A DNA stretch of 64,000 bases, taken from contig NC_090129.1 in the NCBI RefSeq assembly GCF_040581485.1, positions 2,404,501-2,468,500 on the forward strand, given 5' to 3'. The translations under genes were made by a program, and so were the position numbers. Positions 25,614 to 36,564 of this stretch are shown here, piece after piece. The DNA comes from Linepithema humile (taxonomy: Eukaryota; Arthropoda; Insecta; Hymenoptera; Formicidae). The first letter of the stretch is position 1. Each line of letters opens with the position of its first letter. Below the pieces are notes generated by a model, which worked only from the letters and a program-made list of their open reading frames with translations, was not told where the DNA came from and did no database searches.

Positions 25614-28600
25614 ATGAAGACAGCGCTGGATCCGGTATATGTGCAGGTACTGCGCGTCATTTTATTACAACAGAAATAATACATGTGCAATAAGTCGTAG
25701 TACAACCGGCGAGAAAGTTGTGATAAAAGTTGCTTTTAATGCAATGATAACTATGAAAATGTTCAGAAAAATTAATTTTTTATATTTTTCTACTCGTTTT
25801 CTTTACGAGGCATTATTTCTTTGCTGATTGTACTAAGATTGAACACACATTCTATATAAGCGACTTTTGACATTGATATTGGCTTTTAAAGTGCGTAGTT
25901 ATTAAAGTTGATTATGCATATATCTCCGTACGCTTGCATAATAAATAACAATTTTGCCAAATGAATAAAATTAATTGTGGAGTAATCTTGATAAATTTTA
26001 TGTAAGATATTTGTCTTTAATAAACATTAAATATACATTTGTTTTAACGCTGTGGAACATATAAATATATAGATAATGCCATTGAATGTTTAACTTTTAC
26101 TCACTTGCTTTTATGCTTTCAGGACTTTCTATTTAAACAGTCAAATACATCTCAAGTATTTGATTTCAAAATTCCCACATACATTCCTCCCGCTTGTAGC
26201 CTTCTTGTGGCGGATAAGAAACGAGGACTGTTATATGTAGGACATGATGACAAAATTACCGTTTTAAAGCCAGCAGAGGAGAACAATCCAGAGTGGAAGA
26301 TAGAACTTCAATTGCCAGGAATTATATCAAAGATTGCAATTAATTGTGATTATAATTATATTGCTATAGCTGTAGCACTGAAGCCTACAATATTGATATA
26401 TGATGCCCATTCACTAGCTAGAAATGTATGCACGTAGTGTATCTGCAGAAGTTTTACAAACATTTCAAAATTGTATCTAGTACTATAGAAAAATGTAGGA
26501 ATTGAATATTCTATTATTGATGAATTTATTTCTTTTCAGAGTCTCATTCTACTACTTGAAATAACATCGTCAAATAAGTTAGACAGTTATGTGACAGATA
26601 TACGATGGAATCCTACTGTACCTGCACATCTTTGCACTATTACTAGTGATTGTACCATTGGTAGCTTCCAGTTAAAAGTGGAGGAAGAAGTAAGAGAGAA
26701 TTCTATACCAAAAGTATCTGTACTTTCCAAAGTGTCCAACGAACCGCAAGCACTGTGTGCATCATGGAGTCCCAAGGGCAAACAAATAGCAGTTGGCTGC
26801 AGAAACGGAGACATCGTTCAATTGAGGCCAGATACTTTGAAGGTTGCTAGGACTATCGCAGGTCCCTCGCCATTTATCGGAGAAATTATTAGCCTTTTAT
26901 GGATCAGCAATTATCAATTTTGTGCCGCTTATGTGAACAATGAGCGGAACATCAATGTTCTCATTGTCGACGCGCCGAGAGGAGAGACAAACGCTATATT
27001 TACATGTTATGAAGATATTACATACGGATATCCCGACGCTGACGGGGAAGGAAACGCTCCTCGTTATTATTTCGAGCATGTGCCAGAGTGGGGACTTATT
27101 ATGGCGGGTAGTGGCACCAGCAGTGATATAGCTGTATTAGGCACTGTAGATGGGGGTGTAAATTGGAATCAGTGGCAATTAATCGACAGTGGCAGAGCAC
27201 TATTGCCTCTGATAAGAACTACAGAAGTTTATCCGATAGGTTTGGCTGTAGACAAATCTCCAACTAATAAACTATTGTGGAGCGCGGAATCAACATTGCC
27301 TCATCCAGTTCCCATTTTGCATATTCTTGGAACATTCGGAAGATTGTGCAGCTTTCACATGGTTAACTTATCGCCCAACTGTCATCCCATTAATTCACCT
27401 CCCACAGAAATTGTCACGGCTCCGCCTCCGTCACAACCCAGTGCTTTACCCGAAATGTCGTTTAATATAAATACCGCAGTGACCAGCACGCCGCGTCCAA
27501 AGCAATCGGAGATCATGCCAGAACGACCAAAGCCCGCTGTAGTAACGAATATATTTGGTGATTCTCTGAAAGCAGCAGGATTCTTCCAACAACCCGTGGA
27601 GCAGCCGGCGGAACAACCAAAACTGCAAGAAGAAAAACCTGCGCCGATCACGATTATAAAACCGATTGTGCCCAAAGAGCCGCCGCCGGAACCTGCAAAG
27701 CCGGAAATCAGATTAGCGGTGGATAATAAAGAAGCAAGCTCGCCACAAGTGGTGGAACGGAGAGCTTCCATCGACGACAGCATACGGATGCGAGCTTATC
27801 TCCAGGAACAAGCGTTGTTCGAGAAAGAATTGCGAAATAGGCTGGAACCGCAGGTGTGGGAGTGCGGCACGCTCGAAGAGAAGAAGCGACTCAGCGAGAT
27901 AACCGCAGACATAGAAGATTTTCTGAGAGAGCTAAACGATACGACAAACGGCCTGTCCACCGATATAGCGTGCTTAAAAGCGCTGTTGCTTCAGTCGTTC
28001 GCGTGGGTCGAAGAAACGAAATCGAAGAACGCAGCCAGTGCCGATACTCCCTGCAGAAACTGCAGTGAAAACAACAAGATAGCGGATCTAAAACGGTGTT
28101 TTTACTACATGCACACACAGCTCGGTCAAATCAGTAAGATGTTGGATTTGGAATGGTCGGAGCAGAAGGCGCGGGAAAAGTCGAAGATGAAAATTCCCAG
28201 CTTGGAGTATGTGTATCAGAATCTTCTGATGTACAGCAGGATTATCGCGAAGCAAAACGAGAAAACCGAGCAAACCGCGCGTCTGTGGAAGTCTTGTAAG
28301 TGCTCGTTGGGATATTCTACGGTCGTTGAAGTGGCCAGTCTCGACCGCTCCATGGCGAGTCTGCATCTAAATACGCCGAAATCACCAGCGACCACCATGC
28401 GAGGAAAAACCGATGTCATAGACGCACGTTGCAAAGCTATCGCCAAAAGAACTCTCTGTTTCACGCATGAAAAGCAGGTTAAACTAAAGGCATTGCTCAC
28501 CGAATCTCCACCGAGAATCATCAAGTCGATTAATCCATCACCAGTTCAAGATCGTTTGAAGGCTACACTGTCTTCCTTGGCATCTCACAGTTCTGCAGTC

Positions 28601-31264
28601 ACGCAGGAAGCTAAAACTAAAACCGAACCACCAATTGTTAAACAAAATACCACCGTCAAGCAGACAGTTGAGAAGCAGATCAAGTCGCAAAGTCCCCTCG
28701 CTTCGTTGAACAGTATTGTTGCTAGGATCGGTTCGTCCGATACAAACGGCGCCGCTGTGCAGAATAAAACGCAGCAGAAGCCACTTCCTGCAACTGTCTC
28801 ATTCTCCACTACGATTTCTACGAAACAAACGGACAAGAAACCTACCGTACCTACGGTAACTCCCATGATCTCTCAATCAAAACCGAAACAGGAGCCGAAT
28901 GTTGGCTTTCCGTCGTCCATCACGTTCGGAACGTCAGCGGCGAAACCTCAAGAAATCCTCTTTCCCAAGTCCCCCCTTATGGACGCAACTGCCAGAAGCA
29001 ATAAAGAATTAACGACGAACGACGGCGTCCCCAGAGCGGCGGAGTCTGCTTTGTTCTCGACTGGATTATTAAAGGACGTACTTTCGACGGAGTATCCGCT
29101 ATCGGATACGGCTCGTATCGTTCGCAATCTACCGTCACTTTCAGCGGCGCCGGTGGTGAAAACCGATGCCGCTTCCACGTTCAGTTTCGCTGGAGCCAAC
29201 ATAGTTCCGTCTGTCGCGAAGAGTTCCTCGTCCGGTACCGCGCTCGACACGGTGATGTCCTTCGCTTATGCGAAATCCGCGCAGCCTACCGTGGAATCGT
29301 CTATAGCTCAAGCACCGATACAGACGATGGATTTCTCGGCTCTGTCTTTAGGATCAGCCAGTGCGTTGACTCTTCAATCGGCGAATCTTTTGAACAACAC
29401 CGCCGATGTCAAGTTAAACGCGCCCACGACCTCCATGAGCTTCGCTGTATCCGAGCCGGTTATAACAGCACAGGCACCCACCGTTGCTGCTACAACCGTT
29501 GCCGTTATAGGCGGGATTACCATTAGCCTCGCGGACACGAGGACCGCGTCCAACGTGGAGCGCAAGTCAACGGAGATGCCATTCACCAGTCCGGTCGCCA
29601 TTGAAAAGATCACGCCGGAGAAAGCGCCCGGTTTCGGAATCGCAGCCGCCCAGGCTGCTCCGACTTCGTTATCCGCGGCACCGATATTCAGCGGCCAGAC
29701 TGTTATCAAGAATATGGTTCCGGAAGTGACGACTACACCGTCCACTACAACAACCTTCGGCGCGGCTGCTTTCCCCTCGATCGCACCTACCTTTGGAACG
29801 TCAACCTCAGCGCCGACGGCGTCGGTCTTCAGCAGCTTCGCGAATGCACCTTCTGCCGCGACTCCTAGTTCTTCAACGGCACCCGCAAGTGGCACCGTGT
29901 CTCCTTTCCAGAGTTCCCTGAATAAAGCGACGTTCGGTGACACCGCCGCCACCAGCATGCCGGCCACGAGTTACGGGATTAGCTCTGGCAATACTTCCGC
30001 GGGTACGATCTCGTTCGCTACGGCGGCAGCGGTGGCGACGACATCGGCAGCGGTTTCGATCACGCCAGCATTCGGCAAAAGCCTGGTAGGATCTCCGGTG
30101 TCGAACGCGCAGTTCTCGAACGTTCAGCAGACACCGGCGTCCACAGCGAACGTCTTCACGAAGCCGATACTCAGTCCCCCGTCGACGCTGTTCGGCGGCA
30201 CATCGGGATCCGTGTTCTCCAATATACCCGCCACATCCCCGAACACCTCTATATTCGGCGGCAGCAGCGGCGGCAGCAGCAGCAATATGAACTCCATCTT
30301 CGCGCCGTCAACTCCATTGCCTCCGCCGAGCGGAGATATCTTCGGCGGTAACACAGGATTCGGTACATCGGGATCTATATTCGACACCAATACTCCGAAA
30401 CCTGGTAACATGTTTGGCGGAGCGACGAACACGGCACCTATTCCGTTTGGCAACACAATGAGCAATGCGTCGCCGACGGCAACCGGCGCTTCACCCACCG
30501 GCGGCAATGTTTTCAGCAGGCCTGCTGCTGGGCCCAACACGTCCCCGATACAGCAATCTGTGCTTGGTAATCAACCAGCCTTCGGACAAGCTCCTGCGTT
30601 TGGCGCTAAACCGGTGTTCGGATCGTCACCCGTCTTCGGAGGGTCTAAAACAGTTTTCGGAGGCAGTAGCTTTGGCACGTTTCCCACGTTTGAACCTACC
30701 ATCGTAGGTGAGTGAAAGCTTATATCAGTATAATTAATATTCGTATTAATTAAAAAATGTAAATATACAATTTCTATCTTTGAAAATCAGTATAAAACTA
30801 TTTTCACAAAGCTTTTAAATCCAAGATATATGTGTACAAAATGCAACAATTGATCTTATGAAAAAAAGCTAAACGCCACATTACATAATTAATTATATTA
30901 GCTTGCATATCTGTTGTTCATTTATAATGAGAAAATAATTTTTTAGAGGGATTTGGAAATCAACCTGCTATGCAGGGAGGCTCTACAATGGAAAATATGC
31001 CGAAAGTTTTTGGAGAGGTAGCAAGCAACAGTATGTTCGAATCTTTAGCCAATCAACCAGGTGGTCTCAGTTTCGGTAGTTTAGCTCAGAAGAATCCCGA
31101 ACCTGAAAAACCAACGTTCACTGCGTATGTGGTTTTTTTATTATCAATAAATTTTTAATCGAGCAAATCGATAAAAAAAGAAATAAGAATTGTAGAAGCA
31201 ACTTATAAGTAACGAAAAATTATTGTTTTATTTCAGCGGCAGCTCGTTCTCCAGTTGGAGATGA
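25614..31264 (+). CDS. Nup214: Nuclear pore complex protein Nup214
   Basis: A 1569-residue FG nucleoporin of the cytoplasmic face of the nuclear pore, which docks export receptors and the DDX19 mRNA-export helicase. Exons: 25614-25646, 26123-26425, 26540-30707, 30947-31124, 31237-31264. Residues 1 to about 400 form the N-terminal beta-propeller, with blade-like strings such as LLYVGHDDKITVLKP and CASWSPKGKQIAVGCRNGDI. Helical coiled-coil sequence follows around residues 430-600. The rest is Ser/Thr/Ala/Pro-rich with many FG dipeptides (IFGGSSGGSS, NMFGG, PVFGSSPVFGGSKTVFGG). It ends in FSSWR. The 4.2-kb third exon is unusually long. The third intron (30708-30946) contains the left breakpoint of the tandem duplication, and part of that intron recurs at 36244-36362. 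AATAAA at 31432-31437 is the likely polyadenylation signal. Confidence 0.94.
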
Positions 31265-31479
31265 ACAATGTACAGTTGCGGCAGGATACTTATTTATAAA
31301 ACCATCGTGCGCTAAATCATTCACCGAATAGGAGCCAAGAATGATCTAATTACAATCATGTGCATATTGTCTTATATTTAGAAAAACTTTTTATGAAAAG
31401 AATTGCGCTCTATTATATCTTTTACTGTTGTAATAAATGAGAACAAAATTTGATTTTGTAATAAAATATTTTCATTCAA

Positions 31480-31758
31480 ATAAGAAAAAATATTTAAATA
31501 ATATTATAATGAATACTGTCTCTCGTAATCTCATGCAGATTTTAGAAATTTTTCTGAAGATATAAATTAGCATTTTTACTTAAATCTCATGATACTTTAT
31601 TCATAAATTATATGTAAAATATCAAATTTTACTTTATGAAGATATAAGCAAATTATTCGAAAAAATTACAATTACAATGATATAATTATATGCCTCTTGA
31701 TAGCTTTCGATGCGATTGATATTTTGTAGATTTGCATAAATCAATCATGCATGGATTG
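31480..31758 (-). pseudogene. Relic of IntS4: 3' UTR and last ~30 codons
   Basis: This stretch aligns with 36360-36640, the 3' UTR and terminal coding bases of IntS4. Shared landmarks are AATATTTAAATAA, ATGATATAATTATATGCCTC and the codons for the terminal region. At about 31758 the similarity switches abruptly to sequence matching 40129, upstream of MyD88-B. Everything between (six exons and most of the seventh) is gone. It cannot encode a protein. Confidence 0.85.
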
Positions 31759-32444
31759 TTTAAATACTTTATAGAGTAAAAAATAACGTTTCGTTATGCC
31801 TATACTAAGCTTCTGATTGGTTATGCGGTTACGAGTTACGCTAGAAGTATGAATCATGGAATGTTACTCTTAGATTGCGTGTGTTGAGAAGCAATTGAGT
31901 TTGAAACTGTGACTTTGTGTTCCGCCCGTGGAAAGTTCCTTATTGAAAAGTTCCCATAGAACGTCTGTAAAAGTATCAAATCTTTTTGATAAATTTATCC
32001 CATCTCCCAGCATTAATCAGTTTTTCTGTTCCGGTTGTGTGTATTATATGGCAAAAGGTGTGATGGATTATTCCTCTTACGTTGTAGTTGATTGTAGTTG
32101 AATGTACGCGTCGAATTAATCTGATTTCCCCACCTATACATATACATTTATATACGCCTTGTTTATTGATCACGAGATCAGAGCAGATCTGACTTCCAGA
32201 CCAGTTATTTCATATGCCAGTTATTATTGCTTCCGTGTAAATTGCGACGAATAGTTTGAATTTAGAGAACAGCAAATATAGAACATACAAATTTTCTTTT
32301 TCCAAAAAGTGACGACAAGCTAAAATACTCTGCATACGTTGTAGAGATCAGTGGAGATTTTTATAAAGTGACAATAGTACAAAGTGTAATATTGAGTCCT
32401 GCCAAGACAAATATTTATTAAGAAAGAAATAGAATTTACTTAAA

Positions 32445-34275
32445 ATGACGAGTGATTTATCAACTGTGCCATTCGTCGCTCTTTCTGCTGAGACCAAGGA
32501 ATATATTGCAAACATGTTAAATCCCACAAAATTTTTATCAAATGAGAATCGTTTACAAAGGTAAAGATTTGTTAATGATTTAAAATTCAATATTTTACAT
32601 AATTTCAAAAATATTATATATAACTAATTATTCTTTGCAAACAAATTATAAGAGATTGGAGAGGATTGACATGTTTCTTGGAAGATAAGATTAATGCAGA
32701 TATTATGCCATGGCATGAGTTTCAAACAGATCCAACAAACTACATATTAGAAAAGATAGAGAAAAATATTACAATAAAAGATTTTCAAGCAAGAATGGAA
32801 CTGATGGACAGATGGGACATTATTGATGATACACAAAAAATGTTTGGTATGTATTACTAAAAAGTAATTCATACATTTATTGTTATTTATACTAATTTAT
32901 ACTAATTTCATAAAAAAATATCAAAACTTATAATTATAATCATTGATTAACAATTTGTTGGTACAGAAAGTGACGCGGTAAAATATTTTGAACAACAGTA
33001 CAGAGCTAATTCAATAAATCAGCAGATTGAAGACGACATACTTACATTAGGTTTGAATCTAGCATTTAATAATATATATATTTTAACTTGACAATTTAGT
33101 TATAGAACAATTATATTTACATACAAATATTATTTATTTTCTACAGACGATGCTAATAGGGTAAGACGAGGTTTAAGTAAAGCACATTATGATGCATTTC
33201 TTTTATATGCAAACGAGGATGCTGATTTTGCGAAAGAGATAATGGAAAAGCTTCGAACAGAATATAAGCTGAAGGTATTATACATAACTAATATATGATT
33301 TTTGAAATTAACAATTAATGCAAACTATATTAATATTTTCAGCTATGTTGCTATGAAAGTATGATTCCTTGTCTACGATATGTGGATAAAGCAATGATGA
33401 CGTTAATATCTAAGCGATGCAATAAATTACTTGTTATACTATCACCTGATTTTCTCAGATATCCAACAAATCAATCGCTCTTAAATTATGCGCACGTTCT
33501 AAGTTTTGGTATGTTTTTTAATTATATTTTTATATGATATTGTAATTGAGACTTTATTCTAAAATTGTATAAAAATTTTATTTTTTTGTTTTCTAGAAAA
33601 ACAGGAGAGAAAAATAGTACCGTGTTTATATAAAAGCTGTCAACAAGAAAATATGCCATATCATTTACAATATATATCTTGTGTGGATTATACTCGCAGA
33701 AGATATCAAGACTTTTGGATGCTATTATTTTATTCTATACAAGCTCCAAATGATGATATTACAAGGTAATCTAATTCCTGTTGAATTTGTGACTGAATAT
33801 ATAATTAATTTGAGAACACAAATTGAGTAATTTTGAATTTTACAGTAGTACAATAATATCAGTATACAGTCATCAGTACAAAATGATACAAAAGCTTACA
33901 GAAATAAATACTTTGCCTGATAAGCGTAGTGATATAATTCAAACTACTCAAAAAACAGATGAAGAAACATCAATACATTCACTTCAGAGTGAAAATTATG
34001 TTACTAGAGATGATATAGCTTTAAATAATGAGAATGAAAAGATTAAAAGATCATTCCTAGAAATGATAAAAGATTTGTCGAAAATGATGACAAAATCGAA
34101 TCGGGAGAATTTGAAAAGTAACCAAAGTAATGAGTCACAGGATCAATTTATTACAGAGACAACAATTCTGTGTCTGCCATCAGTAGATGATTTAAGTAAG
34201 TTAAGTAAGTTCAATAGTTTAAGTAGTTTAAGTTTATCAAGCAATGACATATGCAAAAACAAAAAAATCATCTGA
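32445..34275 (+). CDS. Myd88: MyD88 Toll adaptor, copy A (diverged TIR)
   Basis: A 428-residue death domain plus TIR adaptor that in insects links activated Toll to Tube/Pelle. Exons: 32445-32560, 32653-32846, 32967-33050, 33147-33274, 33343-33508, 33597-33765, 33846-34275; phases close. The death domain (about residues 20-104) includes DWRGLTCFLEDK and MELMDRWDIIDDTQKMF. The TIR (about 144-282) has box 1 HYDAFLLYANEDADF and box 3 QDFWMLLFYSIQ. Exon 5 opens with the BB-loop region (residues 175-194), where it reads ESMIPCLRYVDKAMMT, unlike copy B. Two codons are added in exon 2 and two lost in exon 3 relative to B. The tail holds a SLSSLSLSS low-complexity repeat and ends in another frame than B. 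AATAAA lies at 34365-34370. It is an intact ORF, so not an obvious pseudogene; it could be a working paralogue or a decoy. Confidence 0.94.
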
Positions 34276-34670
34276 TAAGAAAAAACGGTTTATTAATATT
34301 TTTTACGAAGAAAAAATTGCTTTACAGGCCTCATAAAAAATTGTTATTACAAATAACTGCAGTTAATAAAGTTTTTATGTATTTTTATGTATATATATGT
34401 ATATAAGAGAAGAAAAACGTTTATATAAATAGACCAAGAAAAAATATTACGTCACATTTTACATGACCATTGTATGCATAAAAGTATATAAAAAAGCTAT
34501 TTTTAATCATACGCAACAGTGTAAAACAATTTCAGAACCCTTCCTATGTACAATTACATATCGCTCATTAAAATTGCATTTGATATCTTTTATTATTGTT
34601 TGTATAACTTGAAACCCGTCTATTTTGCAAAAATTAAGCCTTTATTTAAAAAACAAATAGAAAAAATACA

Positions 34671-35708
34671 TCAATCGAAGTATTGGCCATCGTTAGATAT
34701 GACTTTTTCCCATCTTTCTGGCAATAAGCGTATTCCACGGCGAAAGAACGACTCATTTTTAGAGGCTATCCAGCCAAAGACCCATTTTTCGACGCTTTCA
34801 TAAGAGTTGAAGTGTTCCTCAGCAAGTGCGTCTGCCATCGACCGAAACAAGTGGTAGTCGGAAGGGGTACAGTCTGGTGAATAAGCCGCATGCGGTAGCA
34901 CTTCCCAGCGAAGTGCTTCCAATGTTTCCTTGACAACCTCAGTGACGTGAGGTCGAGCGTTGTCATGAAGCAAGATCACTTTATGCTGTCTTGTCTCATA
35001 TTCTGGTCGTTGTTCGTGCAATGCTCGGCTCAAACGGATTATTTGTTGTTGGTGGAGATCCCCTGTGACTGTTTGACCAGGTTTCAGTAACTCATAATAT
35101 ATCACACCCTTCTGGTCCCACCAAATACAGAGCATGGCCTTCTTCTCATCAATATTGTACTTTGGCGTCGATGTCGATGGTTGGTCTGGGTCGCAAATGG
35201 TTTTTCGGCGTTCGGGGTTATCGAAATAGATCCACTTTTCATCGCCAGTCACAATTCGATCCAAAAACCCCTTTCTTTTTTGCCTGGCAAGCAGTATTTC
35301 AGAGATGGTTTTTCGCCTTTCAATGTCTCTTTCTTTCAGTTCATATGGCACCCATTTTCCTTCCTTGTATACCTTTCCTATGGTTTTTAAACGCTTGGAA
35401 ATAGCTGCTTGAGTAACATCCAACGTTTTTGCAAGTTGATTTTGTGTTTGACATGGATCTTTATCCACCAATGTTTGCAGTTCTGTATCTTCGAATTTTT
35501 TTTGCTGGCCTGGACGTTCTTTATCATTCGTGTCAAAATCACCAAGTTTGAATCGTCGAAACCATTCCTTGCAAGTTGTTTTCGATAGAGCAAGTTCCCC
35601 ATAAGCTTCAACAAGCATTCGATGAGATTCAGCAGCAGTTTTCTTCAAATTGAAACAGAAAAGCAAAGCTTCGCGCAAATAATGCTTATTTGGTTGAAAT
35701 TCAGACAT
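34671..35708 (-). CDS. Mariner transposase, intact (DD34D)
   Basis: A 345-residue Tc1/mariner transposase in a single uninterrupted ORF. The N-terminal part has two helix-turn-helix modules (LKKTAAESHRMLVEAYGELA with CKEWFRRFK, and QNQLAKTLDVTQAAISKRL). The linker WVPYELKERD follows. The catalytic residues are D156 (VTGDEKW), D249 (HDNARPH) and D284 (TPSDYHLF), with 34 residues between the last two. YSPD precedes the third Asp, and the protein ends GIRLLPERWEKVISNDGQYFD, the normal mariner C-terminus. No stop or frameshift is visible, so the copy is young and may encode an active enzyme. Confidence 0.96.
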   Translation of the reverse strand: MSEFQPNKHYLREALLFCFNLKKTAAESHRMLVEAYGELALSKTTCKEWFRRFKLGDFDTNDKERPGQQKKFEDTELQTLVDKDPCQTQNQLAKTLDVTQAAISKRLKTIGKVYKEGKWVPYELKERDIERRKTISEILLARQKRKGFLDRIVTGDEKWIYFDNPERRKTICDPDQPSTSTPKYNIDEKKAMLCIWWDQKGVIYYELLKPGQTVTGDLHQQQIIRLSRALHEQRPEYETRQHKVILLHDNARPHVTEVVKETLEALRWEVLPHAAYSPDCTPSDYHLFRSMADALAEEHFNSYESVEKWVFGWIASKNESFFRRGIRLLPERWEKVISNDGQYFD

Positions 35709-35772
35709 TTTCTCCGCAAAACTGTTGTTGTCATAAACACAAACTTTTATACTGAATATTATTGACAGATAT

Positions 35773-35816
35773 CAAAACTAAAAATGCCTTGTCCAAAACT
35801 AAAAATGCCTTGTTCA
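35773..35816. repeat. Short tandem repeat near the 5' end of the mariner
   Basis: Two adjacent copies of a ~21-base unit containing AAAACTAAAAATGCCTTGT, in the 5' untranslated end of the transposon on its minus strand. Subterminal repeats of this kind occur in some mariner-family elements; here a role in transposase binding is only a guess. Confidence 0.6.
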
Positions 35817-36049
35817 ACCATTACAGTTGACAATTGTCAAAGTTACAACTATTTATCGCTAGAGGGTAGATTTCAAATTATATTCAGTTAAAGTACTGTG
35901 TTCATAAATAAAAAAAAAATTTTTTTTCAGTAAAACGTTTATCCAACTTACCTTTTCTGTTATCTAAAATATTATTAAAGTTAATCTTATTAAAGTTAAT
36001 ATCTAAAATATTAAATAAAGTTTTTCTAATACAATGGTTGAATGAAAAG

Positions 36050-36243
36050 TCCTGGTCTAACAATTACAGCATAATTTTTTGAGCTCAAAATTATTTTTTG
36101 GTTGAAGGCAGCCTCCTTCAAGGTGAATGCGGTAATGCCAGCGATACTTCAATCGTAGTGTACTACTTTTATATTCGCATTTGGGGACACTCACAAAATA
36201 GCTACTCACCATGGTTTGAACTTCTTCATACAATGTGAATTTT
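36050..36243 (-). pseudogene. Truncated 3' end of the mariner-derived gene
   Basis: It aligns with 43160-43350, the last ~50 codons and 3' flank of the mariner-derived gene downstream of MyD88-B. The similarity stops at 36243, where it abuts sequence from Nup214 intron 3. This is the internal junction of the tandem duplication. The stop codon of the parent is not preserved. Confidence 0.85.
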
Positions 36244-36564
36244 TTATTTGCTATTTAAAAAAAGTATTTTTACAAGGTCTTTTAAATTCAATTAGATATA
36301 TATGTACAAAATGCTACAATTGACTTTACGAGAAAAAGCTAAACGCCACGTTACATAATTATATTGCAAAAAATATTTAAATAACATTATAATAAATACT
36401 GTCTTTCGTAACCTCATGCAAATTTTAGAAATTTTTTTGAAGGTATAAATTAGCTTTTTTATTTAAATCACATGATATTTTATTCATAAGTCATATGTAA
36501 AATACTAAATTTTACTTTACAGACATATACAAATTAATCGATAAGGAAAATTACAATGATATAA

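Larger units (their letters stand above)
34605..35880 (-). mobile_element. Full-length mariner transposon
   Basis: A 1276-bp element flanked by TA on both sides (34603-34604 and 35881-35882). The ends are imperfect inverted repeats: TAACTTGAAA on the left, TAATTTGAAA on the right when reversed. The empty site is preserved at the same place in copy B (about 43085-43090), where the flanks join directly. It therefore inserted after the duplication. It carries one complete transposase gene. Confidence 0.9.
30790..36243. repeat. Tandem segmental duplication, copy A
   Basis: The left unit of a two-copy tandem duplication. It begins in Nup214 intron 3 and runs through the Nup214 terminal exons, an IntS4 3' stub and MyD88-A. 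It ends in a fragment of the mariner-derived gene. It aligns, in order and orientation, with 36244-43350. Differences: about 3.5 kb of IntS4 is deleted (junction near 31758), and a mariner of 1276 bp is inserted at 34605. Introns and flanks of MyD88 align almost as well as exons, so the copies arose by DNA duplication, not retroposition. Confidence 0.88.

Noticed and set aside
29374..30540. Two long minus-strand frames (197 and 138 codons) inside Nup214
   Set aside because: They are the antisense of the FG/Ala/Thr-rich coding exon and have no domain or splice context.
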